64,000 bases of DNA from Celeribacter marinus (GTDB lineage: Bacteria; Pseudomonadota; Alphaproteobacteria; Rhodobacterales; Rhodobacteraceae), in contig NZ_CP012023.1 in NCBI RefSeq assembly GCF_001308265.1, forward strand, positions 496,001 to 560,000, given 5' to 3'. The notes beneath the pieces are model-generated. The model was not told the DNA's origin. It did no database searches and was given only the letters and a program-made list of their open reading frames with translations. Shown here piece after piece: positions 1 to 13,233 of this stretch. Made by a program: the position numbers and the translations under genes. How positions within the stretch are numbered: the first letter of the stretch is position 1; each line of letters begins with the position of its first letter.

Positions 1-1
1 G

Positions 2-748
2 ATGACCAAGGACCAGTACGAGGCCTTTATCGACGCGCTCGCCGCCGCCGACAAAACCGAATTTCACGAAGGCGAAACGGCGGGCTATTTCGACGGCTGT
101 TTGCCAATCGAAGTGATGGCCGAGCGCGGTCGCGAAACCCTGCGCTTTGGCCCGATGAAACCCGTGGGGCTCACCAACGCCAATGGCCCCGAAAACAAGC
201 CCTACGCCGTGGTGCAGCTGCGCCGCGACAACAAGCTGGGGACGCTCTACAATATCGTCGGCTTTCAGACCAAAATGAAATACGGCGCCCAGACCGAAGT
301 GTTCAAAATGATCCCAGGGCTTGAGGATGCATCCTTTGCCCGTTTGGGCGGCATCCACCGCAACACATTCCTCAACTCGCCCACATTACTTGACGACCAG
401 ATGCGTTTGAAATCACGTCCGAATATCCGGTTCGCGGGTCAGGTTACGGGCGTTGAGGGCTACGTGGAAAGTGCGGCAATGGGCCTGCTCGCGGGGCGCA
501 TGGCCGCCGCCGAACTTTTGGGCCGCGACCTACCGCCGCCGCCGTTCACAACGGCTATGGGCGCGCTGATCAACCACATCACGGGTGGCGCGGAGGCCAA
601 AACCTTTCAGCCAATGAACGTGAACTTTGGCCTGTTCCCCCCGCTTGACGGGATGCGTGGCGGCCGCAAGGGGCGCAAAGAGCGCTACAAAGGCTACACA
701 GATCGCGCCAAAGATGACTACAATCAATGGCTTGACGGGCAAATCTAA
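2..748 (+). CDS. trmFO: TrmFO, folate/FAD-dependent tRNA U54 methyltransferase (C-terminal part)
   Basis: TrmFO makes ribothymidine at U54 of the tRNA T-loop, using methylene-tetrahydrofolate and FADH2. The 248 visible residues are the C-terminal half of a protein usually about 450 residues long. The reading frame is open to the window edge, so the ATG at base 2 is internal and the true start lies outside. The [12 protein letters not shown] block near residue 33 holds the Cys that, in the Bacillus enzyme, attacks the uridine. The [12 protein letters not shown] block and the FAD-domain segment [17 protein letters not shown] follow. The stop codon overlaps the gluQ start by one base, so the two tRNA-modification genes are probably cotranscribed. 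Identity is secure; only the N-terminal FAD domain is unseen. Confidence 0.95.
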   Translation: MTKDQYEAFIDALAAADKTEFHEGETAGYFDGCLPIEVMAERGRETLRFGPMKPVGLTNANGPENKPYAVVQLRRDNKLGTLYNIVGFQTKMKYGAQTEVFKMIPGLEDASFARLGGIHRNTFLNSPTLLDDQMRLKSRPNIRFAGQVTGVEGYVESAAMGLLAGRMAAAELLGRDLPPPPFTTAMGALINHITGGAEAKTFQPMNVNFGLFPPLDGMRGGRKGRKERYKGYTDRAKDDYNQWLDGQI

Positions 749-1587
749 TGTCTTTTGCGACCCGATTTGCACCCTCTCCAACGGGACCGCTGCACATCGG
801 GCACGCCTACTCCGCGATGCTCGGCCACCAAATGGCGCGCGATGCCGGCGGGCGTTTTTTGCTACGGATGGAAGACACCGACCTTGAGCGGTCAAAGCCC
901 GAATGGGCGGCGCTTATTGTCGAGGATCTGACGTGGCTCGGACTGACATGGGACGGTCCTGTTGTGAGCCAAGCCGCACAGCTGGACAGCTACACGGATA
1001 GCGTGGAGCGCCTTGAGACTATGGGGCTATTGTATCCATGTTCGTGCACCCGCGCCGATATTCGCGCGGCCCTCGCCGCCCCACAAGAGGGCGTGGCCCA
1101 TGACGTCTACCCCCGCACCTGCAAAGCGCGCACGATGTCCACGCGCAAGGACGGTGACGCACTGCGTCTCCACCTTGATCGCGCACTAGAGCAGTTAAGC
1201 GGCACCCCCGTGCGCTTTGCCGAAACGGGCGCGGCACATGCGGGGCTGCACACGGTCGACGCGGCGCAGGCGCTACGCGAGATCGGCGATGTGGTTTTGT
1301 CGCGCAAAGGCGAGGATATCGTGGCTTACTTTCTGGCCTCCGCTCTCGATGACGTGGCCCAAGGGATCACACATGTGGTGCGCGGCGAGGATCTTTTCGC
1401 ATTTACAGCGATCCAAGTGATTTTATTGACGCTGCTCGATCTGCCTGTCCCGATCTATCACCACCACGCGCTCATTCGCGATGAGGCTGGCAAACGCCTC
1501 GCCAAACGCGACGATGCCAAAGCAATCTCGACATTTCGCAACGAGGGATATAGCCCCGACGACATCAAACGTATGGTCGAGATTTAG
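748..1587 (+). CDS. gluQ: Glutamyl-Q tRNA(Asp) synthetase
   Basis: GluQRS is a truncated glutamyl-tRNA synthetase paralogue that attaches glutamate to queuosine at position 34 of tRNA-Asp. The 279 residues are just the catalytic Rossmann domain; the anticodon-binding domain of GluRS (about 470 residues) is absent. The class I HIGH motif is at residues 16-19, RMEDTD at 40-45, and a KMSKS-like KRLAKR lies near the C-terminus. C98, C100, Y121 and C125 form the CxC...YxxxC zinc site typical of GluQ. The start overlaps the trmFO stop by one base, implying translational coupling. It runs convergently into hisI with a gap of a few bases. Confidence 0.95.
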   Translation: MSFATRFAPSPTGPLHIGHAYSAMLGHQMARDAGGRFLLRMEDTDLERSKPEWAALIVEDLTWLGLTWDGPVVSQAAQLDSYTDSVERLETMGLLYPCSCTRADIRAALAAPQEGVAHDVYPRTCKARTMSTRKDGDALRLHLDRALEQLSGTPVRFAETGAAHAGLHTVDAAQALREIGDVVLSRKGEDIVAYFLASALDDVAQGITHVVRGEDLFAFTAIQVILLTLLDLPVPIYHHHALIRDEAGKRLAKRDDAKAISTFRNEGYSPDDIKRMVEI

Positions 1588-1591
1588 GCGC

Positions 1592-1951
1592 TCAGGTCAT
1601 CGGCTTGGACAATTCCACCGTCTCGCCACCGCGCACAGCCGTATAAAAACACGAGCGGCGGTTGGTGTGACATGCGGGTCCAGTTTGATTGACCGTCACC
1701 AAAATACAGTCGCTGTCACAATCAAAGCGGAAATCAACCAACTCCTGAAGATGCCCCGAGGTTTCGCCCTTGACCCAAAACGCCTGACGCGAGCGCGACC
1801 AATAGGTGACTTTGCCACTCTCAAGCGTCTTTGCCACGCTTTGCGCATTCATCCACGCCATCATCAAAACCTCACCCGTTGCGGCATCTTGCGCAATTGC
1901 GGGGATCAGTCCTTTGTCATCAAATTTTAGGGACGCAGGGTCAAAGGGCAT
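1592..1951 (-). CDS. hisI: Phosphoribosyl-AMP cyclohydrolase
   Basis: HisI opens the purine ring of phosphoribosyl-AMP in histidine biosynthesis (third step, cytoplasm). The protein is 119 residues when begun at [10 protein letters not shown], which matches the family. An upstream in-frame ATG at 2035 would add 28 residues without family resemblance and would overlap the divergent gene at 2016. The metal-binding block [12 protein letters not shown] and the Cys pair in [12 protein letters not shown] are intact. HisE is not fused to it and no other his gene is adjacent, so it is a solitary his gene here. Confidence 0.95.
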   Translation of the reverse strand: MPFDPASLKFDDKGLIPAIAQDAATGEVLMMAWMNAQSVAKTLESGKVTYWSRSRQAFWVKGETSGHLQELVDFRFDCDSDCILVTVNQTGPACHTNRRSCFYTAVRGGETVELSKPMT

Positions 1952-2015
1952 GTTGGGTTCTTTCCTTGTGGCATCGGTTGCCCTATCTAAAAGGCCACGT
2001 GATGAAAGGCAAACC

Positions 2016-2459
2016 ATGTCCACTGAACTGGCCAAACTCTATTCAGGAAAATTGCTCGCGCTCGCCGCGGATATTCCCCATGTCGGGCAATTGGATGCGC
2101 CACAGGCCCGCGTGCGCGAACGCGCGCCGCTTTGCGGGTCTACGGTTACGGTTGATGTGGTCATGGAGCACGGCAAAGTGGCCCAGTTTGCCCAAGACGT
2201 AAAAGCCTGCGCCTTGGGTCAGGCCTCAGCAGCAATTTTGGGTGCGCATGTCATTGGTCGGAGCGCCGACGAATTGGACGCCGCGCGCGACGAGATGACT
2301 GCGTTTTTGAAAACCGACGGCCCCGTCCCCTCGGCCCCCTTTGACGGGTTTGAGGCGCTACGGCCCGCGCGTGACTATAAAAACCGCCATGCGTCGATCC
2401 TACTTGCCGTGACGGCAGTCGCGAAAGCCGCCCGCGAGGCCCAAAACAGCCCACTCTAA
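2016..2459 (+). CDS. NifU/IscU-like Fe-S scaffold family protein
   Basis: A 147-residue protein of the NifU N-terminal (IscU-like) fold. IscU proteins build [2Fe-2S] clusters on three cysteines. Here the first two are present, C40 in APLCGS and C65 in [10 protein letters not shown]. The third, which in IscU follows the His of the K-x-H-C-S block, is replaced: the block reads NRHAS at 124-128. A canonical three-Cys site is therefore not possible. The start is [11 protein letters not shown] at 2016, divergent from hisI with 64 bases between the two starts; a longer in-frame ORF would begin inside hisI. It lies far from the suf genes at 50.8-59.7 kb. The role is uncertain: cluster carrier, or a scaffold with a different ligand. 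Confidence 0.8.
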   Translation: MSTELAKLYSGKLLALAADIPHVGQLDAPQARVRERAPLCGSTVTVDVVMEHGKVAQFAQDVKACALGQASAAILGAHVIGRSADELDAARDEMTAFLKTDGPVPSAPFDGFEALRPARDYKNRHASILLAVTAVAKAAREAQNSPL

Positions 2460-2468
2460 TTGGGATAT

Positions 2469-2483
2469 TTAACGGACAGGTAA
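2469..2483. promoter_or_regulatory. Candidate CtrA box upstream of soluble chemoreceptor
   Basis: TTAACGGACAGGTAA matches the CtrA consensus TTAA-N7-TTAA at seven of eight fixed positions. It lies 40 bases before the chemoreceptor start at 2523. In several Rhodobacterales, CtrA controls motility and chemotaxis genes, which fits the location. This is a motif match only. Confidence 0.4.
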
Positions 2484-2522
2484 GTGAATTGCGTTAGGCC
2501 TCTGGGATGACCGGAGGTATGC

Positions 2523-3929
2523 ATGATTCCCAATCCAAACTTTGAGGACGCCACAATTGCGGACCCGAAACTGACTGAACTCGCCAATCACGCGGGCCGG
2601 TTAGGCTATGAGATCGTTGATGTTGCGGGTTTTTTGGACGCCGTAGATGCACAGTCATCCAGCCAGATTATGGTTCTCAAACAGGTTGAAAGCTCCGCAG
2701 CCGGCGTGATGACCGCCAACGCTGCCGTGCGTCACGCCCTTGAAACTGTGACAGATGTCACCGAGAACACTCTCACAAAAGTCGAGGGTTCGGTCGATTT
2801 CGTGCGTGAAAACGGCAAACGCTCCAATACCGTGGCCTCATGGGTCAAAGCACTTTCGGAGAAGATGCAGCAGGTCGCGGCCTCTCTCACCGCCGTGGAA
2901 ACGGACAACAAAAACATCGCCGACATCGCCCGTCAGGTGAACATCCTCGCCATCAATGCCAAAATCGAAGCGGCCCGCGCGGGTGATTATGGTCGCGGAT
3001 TCGGTGTCGTGGCCGAGGCTATCAATGAGTTGAGCCACAAAACCGCGACCGCCGCCGCAGGGATTGAGGACAACATACATGCTTTGTCTGGTTGGGTGGA
3101 CAAATTGCGCTCCGAGGCCTCTGGCGTCTCGTCGGATGCGGACATCGTCCTTGGCGGATCGGAGCAGACCGACCGCGCCTTGACCGAAATTGCCGATGGT
3201 GTGCGCCAAACCAGTGACGCCACCCGCACGATGGCCTTTGAGGCTGAAAAAGTGCGCGAAGCCGTGGCAGAATTCCAACCAGCCTTTGCCTCAATCGGCA
3301 AATCGGCCGAGAAAACCGCATCGGGTATCCATGAGGCCCACAGCCGCGTGAACAAGTTGATTGACACCTCGGAAACCATTTATCGCACCAGCGTCGATCT
3401 AGGCGGCGCAAGCGAAGACTTGGTCTTTATCGAACGGGTCAAAGCAGCAGCGGGTCAAATATCGGAGATTTTTCGAAACGGTATCGCAGAGGGGCGCATC
3501 ACAAAGCACGACTTGTTTAACCGCACATATACACCGATGGGTGGCACCAACCCGCAACAATTTCGCGCGCGTTTCACCGACTTTACAGACGCCGTTTTGC
3601 CCGCAATCCAAGAGCCGATGTTGTCGTTTAGCGACAAAGTGGTGTTTTGCGCGGCGATTGATCCCAATGGCTATCTTCCGACCCACAACAAGAAATTCGC
3701 GCACCCCCAAGGCAAAGACCCCGCGTGGAATGCCGCCAATTCCCGCAACCGTAGAATGTTTGATGATCGGGTCGGATTGAAGGCAGGACGCAACACAGAG
3801 CCGTTTTTGCTACAGGTCTACCGCCGTGACATGGGCGCAGGTCAGTTCACCATGATGAAAGATCTCTCTGCGCCGATCATCGTTGATGGCGCGCATTGGG
3901 GCGGCTTGCGTGTGGCCTATACGTTTTAA
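2523..3929 (+). CDS. Soluble methyl-accepting chemotaxis protein
   Basis: A cytoplasmic chemoreceptor of 468 residues without any membrane-spanning segment. The signalling tip that contacts CheA and CheW is recognisable around residues 139-175 (VNILAINAKIEAARAG, then GRGFGVVAEAINELS), so the MCP core is N-terminal. Residues 320-468 form a C-terminal sensory-type module containing DPNGYLPTHN, FLLQVYRRDMGAG and HWGGLRVAYTF. Similar modules end other proteobacterial receptors, but the ligand is unknown. The start at 2523 has GGAGG five bases upstream. A candidate CtrA box precedes the gene. No che genes are nearby, so it is an orphan receptor. Confidence 0.88.
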   Translation: MIPNPNFEDATIADPKLTELANHAGRLGYEIVDVAGFLDAVDAQSSSQIMVLKQVESSAAGVMTANAAVRHALETVTDVTENTLTKVEGSVDFVRENGKRSNTVASWVKALSEKMQQVAASLTAVETDNKNIADIARQVNILAINAKIEAARAGDYGRGFGVVAEAINELSHKTATAAAGIEDNIHALSGWVDKLRSEASGVSSDADIVLGGSEQTDRALTEIADGVRQTSDATRTMAFEAEKVREAVAEFQPAFASIGKSAEKTASGIHEAHSRVNKLIDTSETIYRTSVDLGGASEDLVFIERVKAAAGQISEIFRNGIAEGRITKHDLFNRTYTPMGGTNPQQFRARFTDFTDAVLPAIQEPMLSFSDKVVFCAAIDPNGYLPTHNKKFAHPQGKDPAWNAANSRNRRMFDDRVGLKAGRNTEPFLLQVYRRDMGAGQFTMMKDLSAPIIVDGAHWGGLRVAYTF

Positions 3930-3967
3930 CGTAGCAGCCACATAGCCCCCCCGCCCGCACGGCTCAT

Positions 3968-4003
3968 AAAAAAACCGCCGCACTTCGGGGACGAAGGCGG
4001 CGG
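3968..4003 (-). terminator. Rho-independent terminator after 40-aa membrane peptide gene
   Basis: Read on the minus strand, arms CCGCCGCCTTCG and CGAAGTGCGGCGG (one bulged base) enclose a four-base loop and are followed by seven T. The only minus-strand gene it can serve is the peptide gene at 4140-4262. The T run exists on this strand only, so it would not stop the chemoreceptor transcript. Confidence 0.8.
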
Positions 4004-4139
4004 AGTATTGATCTGGCGGACAAACATGTCGTGATGAGGCAACGACATCTGACGGAACAGGAAAAGGTCAAACATTCGGGGCAGAACGGTAAGGCCGCAG
4101 GGTCAGATCAAAGGCAGAATAGCGAAAAAACAGCGCCGC

Positions 4140-4262
4140 CTATACCAGCGCCGGAAGCGAGAGACCCGCCATCAAGATCACCATCAAAGAGACCATCCCA
4201 ATAACATCTTCGATCATGGTGGTGCGCGAACGGGCAACGATAGCTTTCAATTCGGTCAACAT
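4140..4262 (-). CDS. 40-residue single-span membrane peptide
   Basis: An ATG preceded by a strong Shine-Dalgarno (TTGAGGAGACGCCCC) opens a 40-codon frame. It has a polar, basic start (MLTELKAIVARSRTT), an acidic MIEDVIG, then a hydrophobic stretch MVSLMVILMAGLSLPALV and a stop. It is predicted to be a one-span inner-membrane peptide. A terminator sits 137 bases downstream on the same strand, so it looks like a complete small transcription unit. A different frame in the same place gives an 87-residue ORF of poor composition with no ribosome binding site, which I reject. Function unknown. Confidence 0.6.
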   Translation of the reverse strand: MLTELKAIVARSRTTMIEDVIGMVSLMVILMAGLSLPALV

Positions 4263-4408
4263 GGGGCGTCTCCTCAAGGATGATGATCTCTATTGATCTC
4301 AGTGCGTTAATCTTTTGTTTCACCTTTGTTCTCATTTTAGCGCCCTTATGTAAAGAACTTTTTGAGAACATTGGCGAACAAAACAGAACGTGCCCTGTAG
4401 GAAACCCC

Positions 4409-8706
<4,298 letters not shown>

Positions 8707-8774
8707 TCAAATCGTCGCCCCAAGGTTCGGAGAAACCCTAAGGGCGACGACAGTTACAAAGGTTACACTCGTAC

Positions 8775-9488
8775 CTACGCACCAACCGCAAGCGGTTGAT
8801 CCAGTTCGCTCGGCTCAGGATCGCGCAACACATACCCACGCCCCCAAACCGTTTCGATATAATTGTCACCATCCGTTGCAGTCGCGAGTTTTTTACGCAG
8901 TTTACAGATGAAAACGTCAATGATTTTCAATTCAGGCTCATCCATGCCGCCGTATAGATGGTTGAGGAACATTTCCTTGGTCAGGGTTGTCCCCTTGCGC
9001 AAGGAAAGCAGCTCAAGCATCTGGTACTCTTTACCGGTCAAATGCACAGGACGCCCGCCCACCGCAACGGTTTTGGCATCGAGGTTTACATCGATTTTAC
9101 CGGTCTTGATGATGGATTGGGAATGCCCTTTCGAGCGGCGAATGATCGCGTGAATACGTGCTACCAACTCTTCGCGGTGGAACGGTTTGGTCAGATAATC
9201 GTCTGCACCAAATCCAAATCCCTTAATCTTATTTTCCGTGTCGTCGGCCCCTGACAAAATCAGAATCGGCGTGTCAACACGGGCCAGACGCAGCTGGCGC
9301 AGCACCTCATGGCCGTTCATATCAGGCAGGCCAAGATCCAAAAGGATCAGGTCGTAATCATATAGCTTCGCAAGATCTATTCCCTCCTCGCCCAAGTCCG
9401 TTGAATAGACATTCAAATTGGCATGGGAGAGCATCATTTCGATGCTTTTGGACGTGGTGGGGTCATCTTCGATGAGCGAAATTCGCAT
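8775..9488 (-). CDS. ctrA: Cell-cycle/motility response regulator CtrA
   Basis: CtrA is an OmpR-class regulator binding TTAA-N7-TTAA. In Caulobacter it is essential for the cell cycle; in Rhodobacterales it mainly governs motility and gene transfer agents. The 237 residues comprise a receiver domain with the acidic pocket E7-D8-D9, phosphoacceptor D51 in [10 protein letters not shown] and Lys in LTKPF, then a winged helix ending [10 protein letters not shown]. The protein ends LAVGA rather than the double-Ala end that marks Caulobacter CtrA for ClpXP. A CtrA-like box lies upstream at 9548, suggesting autoregulation. Its inhibitor gene sciP lies directly upstream on the same strand. Confidence 0.97.
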   Translation of the reverse strand: MRISLIEDDPTTSKSIEMMLSHANLNVYSTDLGEEGIDLAKLYDYDLILLDLGLPDMNGHEVLRQLRLARVDTPILILSGADDTENKIKGFGFGADDYLTKPFHREELVARIHAIIRRSKGHSQSIIKTGKIDVNLDAKTVAVGGRPVHLTGKEYQMLELLSLRKGTTLTKEMFLNHLYGGMDEPELKIIDVFICKLRKKLATATDGDNYIETVWGRGYVLRDPEPSELDQPLAVGA

Positions 9489-9547
9489 ACTTCGGATCTC
9501 CGATTAATTATCTATCGTTCGCTAACATTCAAAATGGTTTAAAATGG

Positions 9548-9562
9548 TTAACCACACGTTAC
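9548..9562. promoter_or_regulatory. Candidate CtrA box in the ctrA promoter
   Basis: TTAACCACACGTTAC fits TTAA-N7-TTAA at seven of eight fixed positions, 60 bases upstream of the ctrA start and between ctrA and sciP. Autoregulation of ctrA is established in Caulobacter; here it is inferred from the motif. Confidence 0.5.
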
Positions 9563-9589
9563 CGGATAGAATAATCTTAACGAAGCAAC

Positions 9590-9868
9590 CTAAGGTTGTC
9601 TATATTTTTGAATAGAGGTTGCTTTTAGCGCAGCTTCGCCGTGATCCCGGATGGCCGACTTCCATGATTGGAACTCCTCATCGGACAATCCGTACATCTT
9701 GAGCGCTTCGCTTTCGGAAATAAGTCCGAAAACAACACCTTTGACGACACAGGCCTTTCGCGAGGCAACCCACCTGCGGGTCGCTGTTGGTGGCAGATCG
9801 GCGCGCGTCATCACCGTTCCATCCGGAAGGGTCACAGCGCGCGGACCATCGACTTTTTTTAGATACAT
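9590..9868 (-). CDS. sciP: SciP, DUF1153 CtrA-inhibitory protein
   Basis: SciP is a small DNA- and CtrA-binding protein that blocks CtrA-activated transcription in Caulobacter. The 92 residues contain the DUF1153 blocks: YLKKVDGPRAVTLPDG at the N-terminus, RRWVASRKACVVKGV, and a helix-turn-helix-like segment ISESEALKMYGLSDEEFQSW. The ATG at 9868 is preferred because AAGGGG is seven bases upstream; a GTG one codon earlier is possible but less well spaced. It sits next to ctrA on the same strand, with a 101-base gap carrying a CtrA box, so regulator and antagonist are genetically linked. Confidence 0.93.
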   Translation of the reverse strand: MYLKKVDGPRAVTLPDGTVMTRADLPPTATRRWVASRKACVVKGVVFGLISESEALKMYGLSDEEFQSWKSAIRDHGEAALKATSIQKYRQP

Positions 9869-9993
9869 CACTTCACCCCTTTGGCTAACTTGGACAACTT
9901 TTGCCGCAAACCTCTTAATGGGTAATGAAACGAGCCCTTGAGAGTACCTTGCATTTACCTATATTTGGTCGGCATTCTGGAAAGGATTTGTAA

Positions 9994-11139
9994 ATGGCTC
10001 ATGACGGCGCACATCCGCTGAATTCTCTTGGCTTTGCCAAGCCCCCCGCCGAGACCCGTGTGGTCGTGGCGATGTCGGGCGGCGTGGATAGCTCCGTTGT
10101 GGCCGCACAGCTCGCAGAGGAAGGCTATGACGTCATAGGCGTCACACTTCAGCTTTATGATCACGGCGCGGCCTTGGCCAAAAAAGGCGCGTGTTGCGCG
10201 GGGCGTGATATCCATGACGCACGCCGCGTGGCCGAAGATATGGGATTCCCCCACTACGTCCTCGACTATGAAAACGTGTTCAAAGACGCGGTGATTGACG
10301 AATTCGCCGACAGTTATCTGGCGGGGGCCACCCCCGTGCCCTGCATCCGGTGCAATGAAAAAGTGAAATTCAAGGACCTGTTGGAAACGGCAAAGGATCT
10401 TGATGCCGATTGCATGGCCACGGGACACTATATTCAGCGCAGCGATGGCGCACAGGGGCCGCAATTGCACTCAGCCGCCGATGCGAATCGTGACCAATCC
10501 TATTTCCTGTTCTCGACCACGCCCGCACAGCTTGACTATCTGCGCTTCCCGTTGGGGCATTTGCCGTCAAAAGAGGCAACGCGGGCGCTTGCGGCCAAAT
10601 ACGGACTATCGGTTGCGGACAAGCCCGACAGTCAGGACATTTGTTTCGTGCCCAACGGCAACTACGCCGCCGTGATTGAGAAATTGCGCCCTGGTGCGGC
10701 GGAACCCGGTGAAATTGTCGATCATGAGGGCAATGTGCGCGGCACGCACAACGGCGTGTTGCACTATACAATTGGCCAACGGCGCGGGATTGGCATCGGT
10801 GGCTTGGCCGATCCGCTCTACGTGGTCAAACTCGACGTAGACAAAAAACAGGTCATCGTTGGCCCCAAAGAGATGTTGGCCACGCGCAAAATTCCCGTCC
10901 GCGAGATCAACTGGCTTGGCGATGAGCCGTTTATGTCGCGCGAGGAATGGCATGTGTTGGTGCGCGTGCGCTCCACCCGTCCGCCGCGCGAGGCGATTAT
11001 TCGCCCGATTTCAGATACCGAAGCCGAGGTGGAATTGATTGTCGCCGAGGAAGGCGTCTCACCCGGTCAGGCCTGTGTGTTTTATGATGACAACAGCACG
11101 CGTATCTTTGGTGGCGGCTGGATCTGGCGCGGCTATTGA
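9994..11139 (+). CDS. mnmA: tRNA-specific 2-thiouridylase MnmA
   Basis: MnmA adds sulfur to C2 of the wobble uridine in tRNA-Lys, Glu and Gln. The 381-residue protein has the PP-loop ATP-binding motif SGGVDSS at 28-34. It has both functional cysteines, C117 ([10 protein letters not shown]) and C217 ([11 protein letters not shown]), and the tRNA-binding GATGHY-like block CMATGHYI. A 13-18 residue N-terminal tail precedes the conserved core. It is divergent from sciP, with about 125 bases between the two starts. Sulfur presumably comes from a cysteine desulfurase such as those encoded at 50.8 or 58.1 kb (inference). Confidence 0.96.
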   Translation: MAHDGAHPLNSLGFAKPPAETRVVVAMSGGVDSSVVAAQLAEEGYDVIGVTLQLYDHGAALAKKGACCAGRDIHDARRVAEDMGFPHYVLDYENVFKDAVIDEFADSYLAGATPVPCIRCNEKVKFKDLLETAKDLDADCMATGHYIQRSDGAQGPQLHSAADANRDQSYFLFSTTPAQLDYLRFPLGHLPSKEATRALAAKYGLSVADKPDSQDICFVPNGNYAAVIEKLRPGAAEPGEIVDHEGNVRGTHNGVLHYTIGQRRGIGIGGLADPLYVVKLDVDKKQVIVGPKEMLATRKIPVREINWLGDEPFMSREEWHVLVRVRSTRPPREAIIRPISDTEAEVELIVAEEGVSPGQACVFYDDNSTRIFGGGWIWRGY

Positions 11140-11216
11140 TCATCTTTCAGTAGACGGCCTTGCGCAGAATCGACAAGAGAGGTTAACATTCGCTCCGTAT
11201 TGATTGAGGAGTTGTT

Positions 11217-11699
11217 ATGTTGAAAAATGCCTTTCCCGCTTTTGCCATTGCCGTCAGCCTTGTAGCCGCATGTCCTGCCGCATCCGAGACACGTGAGGAA
11301 CGCCTCGCAGTTGCTACTGAATACAACGATCTGGCCATTGCGGATATGGATATGGGCCGCGTGATCTCGCAAATGTATCTGCCAATTTTGACGCAAATTC
11401 GCACCAGCGGGCGCACCGTCACCGAGGCTCAGGAAGCCGACATTCAAGACCTATACATGGAGGCCTTCGAGCAGCCTATGTATGAGGTCATGGGCGAGAC
11501 ATCAGGCATTATGGCCGATATGTTCACCTTGGATGAAATCGTCGCGCTGCGTGATTTCTACAAAACCGCCGAAGGGCGCGCCGTCATGGTCAAAATGCCC
11601 GATATGATCGGCGCACAGCAACCGATGATCATCGAGATGGTCACTGCAAAAATGCCGTCCGTTATGGAACAACTTCAAGACATTTTGGAGCCAAAGTAG
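11217..11699 (+). CDS. Exported DUF2059 family protein
   Basis: A 160-residue exported protein. The hydrophobic N-terminus (LKNAFPAFAIAVSLVAAC) is followed by PAAS. C19 after VAA could make it a lipoprotein; otherwise a signal peptidase I site at PAAS is possible. The mature part is helical and carries the DUF2059 signature near the C-terminus: FTLDEIVALRDFYKTAEGRAV, followed by MVKMPDM and a final amphipathic helix. The biochemical role of DUF2059 is not established. It begins 77 bases after mnmA in the same direction; cotranscription is possible, but the gap could hold a promoter. Confidence 0.75.
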   Translation: MLKNAFPAFAIAVSLVAACPAASETREERLAVATEYNDLAIADMDMGRVISQMYLPILTQIRTSGRTVTEAQEADIQDLYMEAFEQPMYEVMGETSGIMADMFTLDEIVALRDFYKTAEGRAVMVKMPDMIGAQQPMIIEMVTAKMPSVMEQLQDILEPK

Positions 11700-11800
11700 G
11701 AGATTAAGGTGACAAGCGCCGTGGGGGCAGCGTCACGAAAAATGGGACATTTACGTAGAGTGCAAATGAAACGCGCCTTTTTAACAACGGAGACATATTG

Positions 11801-12055
11801 ATGATTCAATGTCAAAGTTGCGGCCTCGCTATGCACAAAGATCCAATGGGCGGTGGCACCGAAGCCGATGGCACAAAATCCACGTCGTTTTGCTCCAATT
11901 GCTATAACAACGGCGCATTTACAGCCTATTTTGGCACCGCCAAAGAAATGCAGGCCTTTTGCAAAACACAGATGCGAAAAAGCGGTGTATTAACCCCTAT
12001 CGCATGGATTTTCACCCAACAAATCCCCTTTTTAGACCGATGGAGAGAGGATTAG
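11801..12055 (+). CDS. Zinc-ribbon domain protein
   Basis: An 84-residue protein. The first half is a zinc ribbon with Cys pairs CQSCGLAM and CSNCYNNG, as in the 'putative zinc ribbon' family (PF12674-like; recognised by motif only). The second half (TAKEMQAFCKTQMRK...) is helical and ends in a hydrophobic stretch containing WIFTQQIPFLDRW. The ATG at 11801 is preferred over a TTG one codon upstream because GGAGA lies seven bases before it. Its stop codon overlaps the convergent lpxB stop. Function unknown. Confidence 0.7.
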   Translation: MIQCQSCGLAMHKDPMGGGTEADGTKSTSFCSNCYNNGAFTAYFGTAKEMQAFCKTQMRKSGVLTPIAWIFTQQIPFLDRWRED

Positions 12056-13233
12056 AGGGAAGCTTCTGTCATCCCAAGCCCATCTAAAATCGCCCGCGCC
12101 GCACGCAAACCAGGGGCCTCGCCTGCGCGTCCTAGGCGCTGCATCGTCAAATCAAGAGCTTCGGCTTGTGCAGCGGGCGTTTCCATCAGGCGGGTGAGCG
12201 CAGGTGCAATTTTTTCGGCGGTACAGCGTGATCCGAGAAACTCCGGCACCTCTCGCGTCTCGCTGACAAGATTTACCAATGTCACCGTGTCGATCTGCAA
12301 TTTGCGTGACACGATATACTGTGTGAGCAGGTTCATACGGTAAGCGATGACCATCGGTGTATCACTCGCCGCCAGCTCCAAAGACACCGTGCCACTTGCG
12401 GCCAATGCGATATCAGCGGCCTTGAATGCCGCACGGCGCTCTCGGGTATTCTCGGCGGGGATCAAGATCGGATCAATCTCCCACTGTGCGACCTGTGCGC
12501 GGATACTCGCCATCGCGCCGAATGCCACGGGCAATGCGAACCGTGCCTCGGGATGGGCGCGTGCGAATTGATCCAATGCCGCGCCAAAGACGGGGGCCAA
12601 TCGGGCGATTTCGCCCTCGCGCGATCCCGGCAAGACGAGCACGACAGGCGCCTCACCAATCCCGTGATCCTCGCGAAACGCGCGTACATCACTCGGGGTT
12701 GCCACGGCTTCGCTCACCACAGGATGGCCGACAAAGTCACAGCGCAGCCCGTGGGCCTCGAAATACGGCGGCTCGAACGGAAACAACGCCAAAACCTGAT
12801 CCACCCGCGCGGCCATCTTTTCGGCCCGCTCGGGACGCCACGCCCACACTGTCGGGGCCACGTAGTGACACACCCGAATATCCGAGCGCGCCTTTATAAT
12901 GTCTGCGACCCGTAGACAAAAATCGGGGCTATCGATGGTAAGGACGACATCAGGGTGCCATGACACCGCGGCCTCGGCCACTTCGCGGATGCGGCGTTTG
13001 AGGTGAAAATACTTTGGCAGGACTTCGAACAGACCCATCAGCGACAACTCTTTCATGGGGAACAGGCTCTCAAGCCCCTCGCCCGTCATCAGCGCGCCAC
13101 CCACACCGCGAAATTCCACATCCCCCGCAAGCCCGCGCAATCCAGCCATGACAGCCGCGCCCAACCGGTCGCCCGATGCCTCGCCAGCAATCAAAAAGAC
13201 CTTGAGTGGTTTGGACACAATCGCCCCCGTCAT
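12052..13233 (-). CDS. lpxB: Lipid-A-disaccharide synthase
   Basis: LpxB joins UDP-2,3-diacylglucosamine with lipid X to form the lipid A disaccharide at the inner membrane. The 393 residues match the GT19 family: IAGEASGDRLGA at the N-terminus, VVLTIDSPDFCLRVA, the APTVWAWRPERA block, FVGHPVV, and VLPGSREGEI, with the ASGTVSLELAASDTPM acceptor loop. The start overlaps the lpxI stop by ATGA. It is the last gene of the pyrH-to-lpxB cluster and meets the zinc-ribbon gene tail to tail. Confidence 0.97.
   Translation of the reverse strand: MTGAIVSKPLKVFLIAGEASGDRLGAAVMAGLRGLAGDVEFRGVGGALMTGEGLESLFPMKELSLMGLFEVLPKYFHLKRRIREVAEAAVSWHPDVVLTIDSPDFCLRVADIIKARSDIRVCHYVAPTVWAWRPERAEKMAARVDQVLALFPFEPPYFEAHGLRCDFVGHPVVSEAVATPSDVRAFREDHGIGEAPVVLVLPGSREGEIARLAPVFGAALDQFARAHPEARFALPVAFGAMASIRAQVAQWEIDPILIPAENTRERRAAFKAADIALAASGTVSLELAASDTPMVIAYRMNLLTQYIVSRKLQIDTVTLVNLVSETREVPEFLGSRCTAEKIAPALTRLMETPAAQAEALDLTMQRLGRAGEAPGLRAARAILDGLGMTEASL

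Noticed and set aside
3927..4075. 48-codon minus-strand frame running through the terminator
   Set aside because: Would translate the terminator hairpin and overlap the chemoreceptor stop; no ribosome site.
4108..4371. 87-codon minus-strand ORF over the 40-aa peptide gene
   Set aside because: Different frame from the well-initiated peptide; irregular composition and no ribosome site.
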